Shown in pieces: positions 51,753 through 55,650 of a stretch of 55,650 nt of DNA. The number at the start of each line of letters is the position of its first letter. Within the stretch, counting starts at the first letter, position 1. Source of the stretch: Lachnospiraceae bacterium AM93-12TA (lineage in GTDB: Bacteria; Bacillota; Clostridia; Lachnospirales; Lachnospiraceae); assembly GCA_027698105.1 (NCBI GenBank), contig JAQERH010000014.1, forward strand, positions 1 through 55,650, given 5' to 3'. A program made the position numbers and the translations under genes. The notes under the pieces are model-generated. The model saw only the letters and a list, made by a program, of their open reading frames with translations. It was not told the origin of the DNA and made no database searches.

Positions 51753-53672
51753 CTAGGCGTCAATCTCTGCCTCATCTGCATGGTCATAGATAAACTTCCG
51801 TCTCGGCGGTACGTCGCTTCCCATCAGCATCTCTGTGATTTCGGAAGCCATCCTGGCATCTTCAATTTCTACCTGCTTCAGGACACGGTTTTCAGGGTTC
51901 AGCGTCGTCTCCCAAAGCTGATCTGCATCCATCTCTCCCAGTCCCTTATATCTCTGAAGCGTAAAGCTTCCTGTATGATTTTTTCTGTATCTCTCCAGCG
52001 CTTTCTCATCATAGAGATACTGTTCCTCTCCTTTCTTAGGAATTACCTTAAACAGGGGAGGCATAGCAATGTAGACATGGCCCTCTGTAATTAAATCAGG
52101 CATAAAACGGTAAAGGAAGGTCAGCAGAAGCGTATCAATATGGCTTCCGTCCACATCTGCATCCGTCATAAGAATAATTTTGTGGTATCTGAGCTTAGTA
52201 ATATCAAAATCATTTCCATATCCCTCAGAAAAGCCGCATCCAAACGCATTGATCATGGTTTTGATCTCTGCGTTAGCCAGCACCTTGTCCATAGACGCTT
52301 TCTCTACATTCAAAATTTTTCCGCGAATTGGAAGAATCGCCTGATACTGCCTGTTTCTTCCCATTTTAGCAGAGCCTCCGGCGGAATCTCCCTCAACGAT
52401 AAAGATTTCACACTTTTCAGCATCCCTGCTCTCACAGTTGGCCAGCTTTCCATTGCTGTCAAAAGAAAAACGCGACTTTGTAAGCATATTCGTCTTCGCC
52501 TTTTCCTCTGCCCTGCGAATCTTTGCCGATTTTTCCGCGCAGCTGATTACAGCCTTCAATATCTCAATATTTCTGTCAAAAAAACGCTGCAGCTCGTCTC
52601 CAGCCAGAGTAAATACTGCTTTCGTAGCATCTGCGCTGGCCAGCTTTGTCTTCGTCTGTCCTTCAAAAATCGGATCCGGATGTTTCACTGCAATCACAGC
52701 AGTCATACCATTTCGTGTATCTGCCCCGGTAAAGTTAGCGTCCTTTTCCTTCAAAATCCCCAGTTCCCTGGCGTAGCTGTTAATCAGCATGGTAAACTTT
52801 GTCTTAAATCCTGCCAGATGCGTTCCACCCTCCTGGGTAAAAATGTTATTGCAGAATCCCAGAATATTTTCTTCAAAGGTGTCTACAAACTGAATTGCAG
52901 CTTCCACTTCAATTCCATCTACCGTCCCTTTCATATAAATTGGTTCGTGCAGAGCTGTCTTTCCTGTGTTAATCTCCTTCACATAGGCAATAATCCCCTC
53001 CGGCTCTGAATATGTAATCTGTTCCTCTTCGCCGGGGCGTCTGTTTTCATAGTAAATGGTCAGCGCCGGGTTCAGATATGCTGTTTCGTGGAGTCTGCTC
53101 TTCAGCCACTCAGCCTTAAACTTCGTCTTCTCAAAAATTGTATCATCAGGAAGGAAATTAATAGTGGTTCCTGTCTCCTTTGTCTTTCCAATGACAGGAA
53201 GAAGACCATCTACCAGCTCTACCACAGGAAGGCCTCGTCTATATGCGTCATGATGAATCTGTCCATTCTTATAAATCTTAATATCCAGATGCTCTGACAG
53301 AGCATTCACTACAGAAGAACCGACGCCATGAAGGCCACCGCTGGTTTTATAGGCGGCATTGTCAAACTTTCCGCCTGCATGGAGCGTGGACAAAACAATA
53401 CGCTCTGCTGACACACCTTTCTTGTGCATCTCTACCGGAATGCCGCGGCCATTATCCCTGACTGTACAGGAACCATCCGCCTCAAGCGTTACCCAAATCG
53501 CAGTACAGGCTCCTGCCAGATGTTCATCGACAGAATTATCTACAATCTCATAAATCAGGTGATTCAGCCCTTTTGTCCCAACGCCTCCAATATACATACC
53601 AGGACGCTTGCGTACTGCTTCCAGCCCTTCCAGTACGGTAATGCTGTCCGCATCATACTGTGCCTTACCCAT
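51753..53672 (-). CDS. Type II topoisomerase subunit B (ParE-like)
   Basis: A 639-residue ATPase subunit. GHKL motifs DNSVDEHLAGAC, VRDNGRGIPVEMH and GGLHGVGSSVVNALS bind ATP; TOPRIM shows EGDSAGGSAKMGRNRQYQAI, PIRGKILNVEKA and DADVDGSHIDTLLLTF. Length and lack of the GyrB insert fit Firmicute ParE or GyrB alike. GGAGG precedes the ATG. It forms the holoenzyme with the subunit A gene that follows. Confidence 0.82.
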   Translation of the reverse strand: MGKAQYDADSITVLEGLEAVRKRPGMYIGGVGTKGLNHLIYEIVDNSVDEHLAGACTAIWVTLEADGSCTVRDNGRGIPVEMHKKGVSAERIVLSTLHAGGKFDNAAYKTSGGLHGVGSSVVNALSEHLDIKIYKNGQIHHDAYRRGLPVVELVDGLLPVIGKTKETGTTINFLPDDTIFEKTKFKAEWLKSRLHETAYLNPALTIYYENRRPGEEEQITYSEPEGIIAYVKEINTGKTALHEPIYMKGTVDGIEVEAAIQFVDTFEENILGFCNNIFTQEGGTHLAGFKTKFTMLINSYARELGILKEKDANFTGADTRNGMTAVIAVKHPDPIFEGQTKTKLASADATKAVFTLAGDELQRFFDRNIEILKAVISCAEKSAKIRRAEEKAKTNMLTKSRFSFDSNGKLANCESRDAEKCEIFIVEGDSAGGSAKMGRNRQYQAILPIRGKILNVEKASMDKVLANAEIKTMINAFGCGFSEGYGNDFDITKLRYHKIILMTDADVDGSHIDTLLLTFLYRFMPDLITEGHVYIAMPPLFKVIPKKGEEQYLYDEKALERYRKNHTGSFTLQRYKGLGEMDADQLWETTLNPENRVLKQVEIEDARMASEITEMLMGSDVPPRRKFIYDHADEAEIDA

Positions 53673-53794
53673 AATGTTCCTCCATATCTCTATCCGGCAG
53701 TGTTTCTGCCGCCTTCTAAAAATACACAGCTTTTTAAAGACTGTACTTTCTTTTTTCTTTTATCCCAGTCTGCCAGATCTGGGCAATAGTTTTC

Positions 53795-53823
53795 ATTATG
53801 GCACAAAACCATAATTATTTCAA
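53795..53823 (-). promoter_or_regulatory. Promoter of the topoisomerase pair with internal palindrome
   Basis: On the minus strand TTGAAA (53818-53823), 17-base spacer and CATAAT (53795-53800), with a leader of about 115 bases. ATTATGG...CCATAAT, a 7-base inverted repeat with a 7-base gap, overlaps the -10 box and spacer. A small GGCAG/CTGCC hairpin lies near the ribosome site. Confidence 0.65.
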
Positions 53824-53828
53824 GAATA

Positions 53829-54956
53829 TTATATCATAATCGAACATATGTTTGCAATATTTTTTTCCCTTTCACCACGAAAAAATATCTGGTTGTAACG
53901 ACAGCTTTCCGATTCCGGTTTAAAGCTGAGCGCTAATTCATTCCACTGCTCTGCCTGCTCTATGTCCCCCATCCGATAGCTGCAGATAGCCAGCTGAAAA
54001 GCTGGAATATAGCTGCTGCAGTCTGGACAGGTAAATCCGCCGCTTTTCTCATCCGTTTTCATTTTGAGCGCCATCTCATACCAAAATGCTGCTGTTTGAT
54101 ACTTCTCACGTTTAAAAAACCAGGCTCCTATATCACAGCACAGCTCTGCCCGCGGAGAATCGTAAAAAAAAGAATGGAGCAGCGCAGTCAGCTCTCCCTC
54201 CTCATTTCCTTCCACCTGACAGCAAAGTGCCAAAAAACGACAAGCCTCTATTTTATTTTCTTTCCATCCGTCTGGATGTGCCAGAAATTTCTTCAAAACT
54301 TCCTGAGATTCCCTTAAATTTTCCGGACTGTCCATAGCTAAATAGTAAAGTTCTCTTCCATAATAAAACAAGTCCCTGGCAGTAAATGGAACATTTTCTT
54401 CCTTCATTTTTCTGTAAATCATCAAATTCCGAGTCCGGCCGCCTGCATCCTCCTTCATTTTCCTATGCTCAATCTCAATATCTGTATACACAATCTTTCC
54501 AGTCAGAGCAACCGCTTCATGCACCCTTCCCCTCCAGCAGTACCCTCTGTGATTTTTTATCAGGCGTTCCCTATAATAAGAAAGAGAGGGTCTTCCGGCT
54601 TTGTCAAACCCCATGACATATCTCATCATCACAATTGACGTATCCTCCTCCATCTCTGTTTTCAGCCTCTTTATTTTTTCCTGTTCCTGCTCAGGTATGA
54701 TATCGTCTGCATCCAGCCACATACAGTAATCCATCTGTGCATGACTGAACGCCTCATTTCTGGCAGCCGAAAAATCATCTTCCCAGGTAAAATCATAAAT
54801 TTTATCTGTATATTTTGCTGCAATTTTTTTCGTTTCATCCGATGAACCTGTATCTACAATAATGATTTCATCCACAACACCTGCTGCGCTTTTTAAACAT
54901 CGTTCAAGCACCTGCTCTTCATTTTTTACAATCATACACAAACTTATTGTTATCAT
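53829..54956 (-). CDS. Family 2 glycosyltransferase with C-terminal TPR-like repeats
   Basis: A 375-residue protein: N-terminal GT2 domain (residues ~1-220: SLCMIVKNEEQVLERCL, IIVDTGSSDETKKIA, WLDADDIIP with the DxD metal site, and VHEAV) and a C-terminal helical region of TPR type (about 230-370: FFKREKYQTAAFWYEMALK, YRMGDIEQAEQWNELALS). Such proteins glycosylate peptides, wall or other acceptors; the acceptor is unknown. Start 54956 is preferred because the family begins with ITISLCMIVKNE; the upstream ATG has no ribosome site. Monocistronic. Confidence 0.8.
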   Translation of the reverse strand: MITISLCMIVKNEEQVLERCLKSAAGVVDEIIIVDTGSSDETKKIAAKYTDKIYDFTWEDDFSAARNEAFSHAQMDYCMWLDADDIIPEQEQEKIKRLKTEMEEDTSIVMMRYVMGFDKAGRPSLSYYRERLIKNHRGYCWRGRVHEAVALTGKIVYTDIEIEHRKMKEDAGGRTRNLMIYRKMKEENVPFTARDLFYYGRELYYLAMDSPENLRESQEVLKKFLAHPDGWKENKIEACRFLALCCQVEGNEEGELTALLHSFFYDSPRAELCCDIGAWFFKREKYQTAAFWYEMALKMKTDEKSGGFTCPDCSSYIPAFQLAICSYRMGDIEQAEQWNELALSFKPESESCRYNQIFFRGEREKNIANICSIMI

Positions 54957-55080
54957 AAAGTCCCCGTCCTGTTCCATCAATGATATGTATGCAGCTGCTC
55001 TTTCAATCATGCAAACTCTTAGATAACACTAGGTCTGATAGAAATTGTTGACATTTTTTTGATTTTTTTTAAATTTATAC

Positions 55081-55109
55081 TTGCATTCCTTGGAAACTTA
55101 TGATATGAT
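55081..55109 (+). promoter_or_regulatory. Promoter of the first tRNA cassette
   Basis: TTGCAT (55081-55086), 17-base spacer, TATGAT (55104-55109), 28 bases before tRNA-Pro. An upstream TTGACA at 55048-55053 lacks a good -10 box. Confidence 0.55.
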
Positions 55110-55137
55110 AATCAGCGTCGTCAGAAAACGACAACAT

Positions 55138-55211
55138 CGAGGCGTGGCTCAGTTTGGTAGAGCGCTGCGTTCGGGACGCAGAGGTCGCGTGTTCGAATCA
55201 CGTCGCCTCGA
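55138..55211 (+). tRNA. tRNA-Pro (CGG), copy 1
   Basis: Acceptor CGAGGCG (55138-55144) pairs with CGCCTCG (55204-55210), discriminator A. The anticodon stem CTGCG/CGCAG holds the loop TTCGGGA, anticodon CGG. The T arm contains GTTCGAATC. No CCA encoded. Confidence 0.95.
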
Positions 55212-55217
55212 TTTTCA

Positions 55218-55289
55218 GGCCTGTTGGTCAAGCGGTCAAGACGACGCCCTCTCACGGCGTAAACCCGGGTTCGATTCCCGGACAGGTCA
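55218..55289 (+). tRNA. tRNA-Glu (CTC), copy 1
   Basis: Acceptor GGCCTGT (55218-55224) pairs with ACAGGTC (55282-55288, one G-T), discriminator A. The anticodon loop CTCTCAC gives CTC (reads GAG). T arm GGTTCGATTCC. Six bases after tRNA-Pro, so co-transcribed. Confidence 0.94.
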
Positions 55290-55291
55290 CT

Positions 55292-55320
55292 GACTTCTGC
55301 GTAATGCAGAAGTCTTTTTT
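55292..55320 (+). terminator. Terminator of the first tRNA cassette
   Basis: GACTTCTGC and GCAGAAGTC form a 9-bp stem with loop GTAAT and six T residues. The next 190 bases hold nothing recognised except a half-copy of the palindromic repeat near 55434. Confidence 0.9.
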
Positions 55321-55512
55321 ATTTCAAAAAAAATTACGTCTTATAAAATCAAAATACTCTGCAAAAACTGCAATGCCTGTTCCAAGTCTAAATTAATGCG
55401 CCACTCCCTGCTCTTATTTTAAGAAACCATAACATCAGTGCACAAAGGTCAATAAAAATTATGAATTATATAAATTAATTCAAAAAAAGAAAAAACTTTT
55501 TCTAAAATATAG

Positions 55513-55541
55513 TTGACATTTTATCCAATACCCCTTATAAT
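55513..55541 (+). promoter_or_regulatory. Promoter of the second tRNA cassette
   Basis: TTGACA (55513-55518), 17-base spacer, TATAAT (55536-55541): both boxes perfect, 11 bases before the second tRNA-Pro. Confidence 0.9.
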
Positions 55542-55552
55542 ACAAGACGTAT

Positions 55553-55626
55553 CGAGGCGTGGCTCAGTTTGGTAGAGCGCTGCGTTCGGGACGCAGAGGT
55601 CGCGTGTTCGAATCACGTCGCCTCGA
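55553..55626 (+). tRNA. tRNA-Pro (CGG), copy 2
   Basis: Identical to the first copy, exactly 415 bases downstream. Confidence 0.95.
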
Positions 55627-55632
55627 TTTTTA

Positions 55633-55650
55633 GGCCTGTTGGTCAAGCGG
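55633..55650 (+). tRNA. tRNA-Glu, copy 2, cut by window end
   Basis: The first 18 bases match the start of the tRNA-Glu at 55218, with the same 415-base offset; the rest lies beyond the window. Confidence 0.85.

Noticed and set aside
52140..53009. 289-codon plus-strand frame opposite the topoisomerase B gene
   Set aside because: Antisense shadow of a well-conserved gene with no start signals.

Overview
The window looks like a chromosomal stretch of a low-to-mid GC anaerobic Firmicute, most likely a member of the Lachnospiraceae (class Clostridia). This rests on gene content and layout: the pta-ackA-DUF177-rpmF run, the ACT/DUF711 pair, a DedA-type redox fusion, stand-alone AICAR transformylase next to a PurO-type IMP cyclohydrolase, strong AGGAGG ribosome binding sites and consensus sigma-A promoters. 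The genus is not resolved. There are no IS elements, prophage genes or CRISPR arrays; most genes lie on the minus strand.

Left part (1-2.6 kb): an M42 aminopeptidase (-) diverges from a DUF362/ferredoxin protein (+), both closed by strong hairpin terminators.

Selenium/sulfur cluster (2.6-17.9 kb, all minus strand; transcription runs from high to low coordinates): selD, a LysR regulator, a DedA/TVP38 protein fused to ferredoxin and CCG redox domains, a second TVP38 protein, a DUF2064-GT2 double glycosyltransferase, a choline-kinase-like protein, an ECF-S-like membrane protein, a three-domain rhodanese lipoprotein split by a 72-bp insertion, a two-domain rhodanese lipoprotein, then binding protein, two permeases and ATPase of an ABC importer, and a nucleoside hydrolase. 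The core (two TVP38 proteins, ferredoxin, YnjB-like binding protein, YnjC-like permeases, YnjD-like ATPase, YnjE-like rhodanese) corresponds to the uncharacterised E. coli ydjXYZ-ynjABCDEF genes, which also lie close to selD in E. coli. selD carries an in-frame TGA (Sec16) followed by a SECIS-like hairpin. I regard this cluster as the most likely undescribed system: extracytoplasmic sulfur or selenium handling, ABC import and membrane redox chemistry tied to selenophosphate synthesis. Its substrate is unknown.

Housekeeping middle (18-37 kb): rpmF and DUF177, acetate production (pta, ackA), tmcAL, a methyltransferase, then zf-HC2-polA-coaE-walJ-ACT-DUF711 as one probable operon. A tRNA-Leu(CAA) follows, with an AT-rich coding remnant and an intergenic palindromic repeat; then two last-step purine genes, a lipoprotein with upp, and an EamA-topB-acyltransferase operon.

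Right part (37-55.6 kb): galM and asd; a purine salvage run (M20 hydrolase, deoD, BMP-type nucleoside ABC importer, adenine deaminase); a type II topoisomerase pair (parE/parC-like); a GT2-TPR protein; and a tandemly duplicated tRNA-Pro(CGG)-tRNA-Glu(CTC) cassette cut by the window end. The only gene-free stretch just over 300 bases (30239-30539) holds a terminator, the coding remnant and the palindromic repeat.
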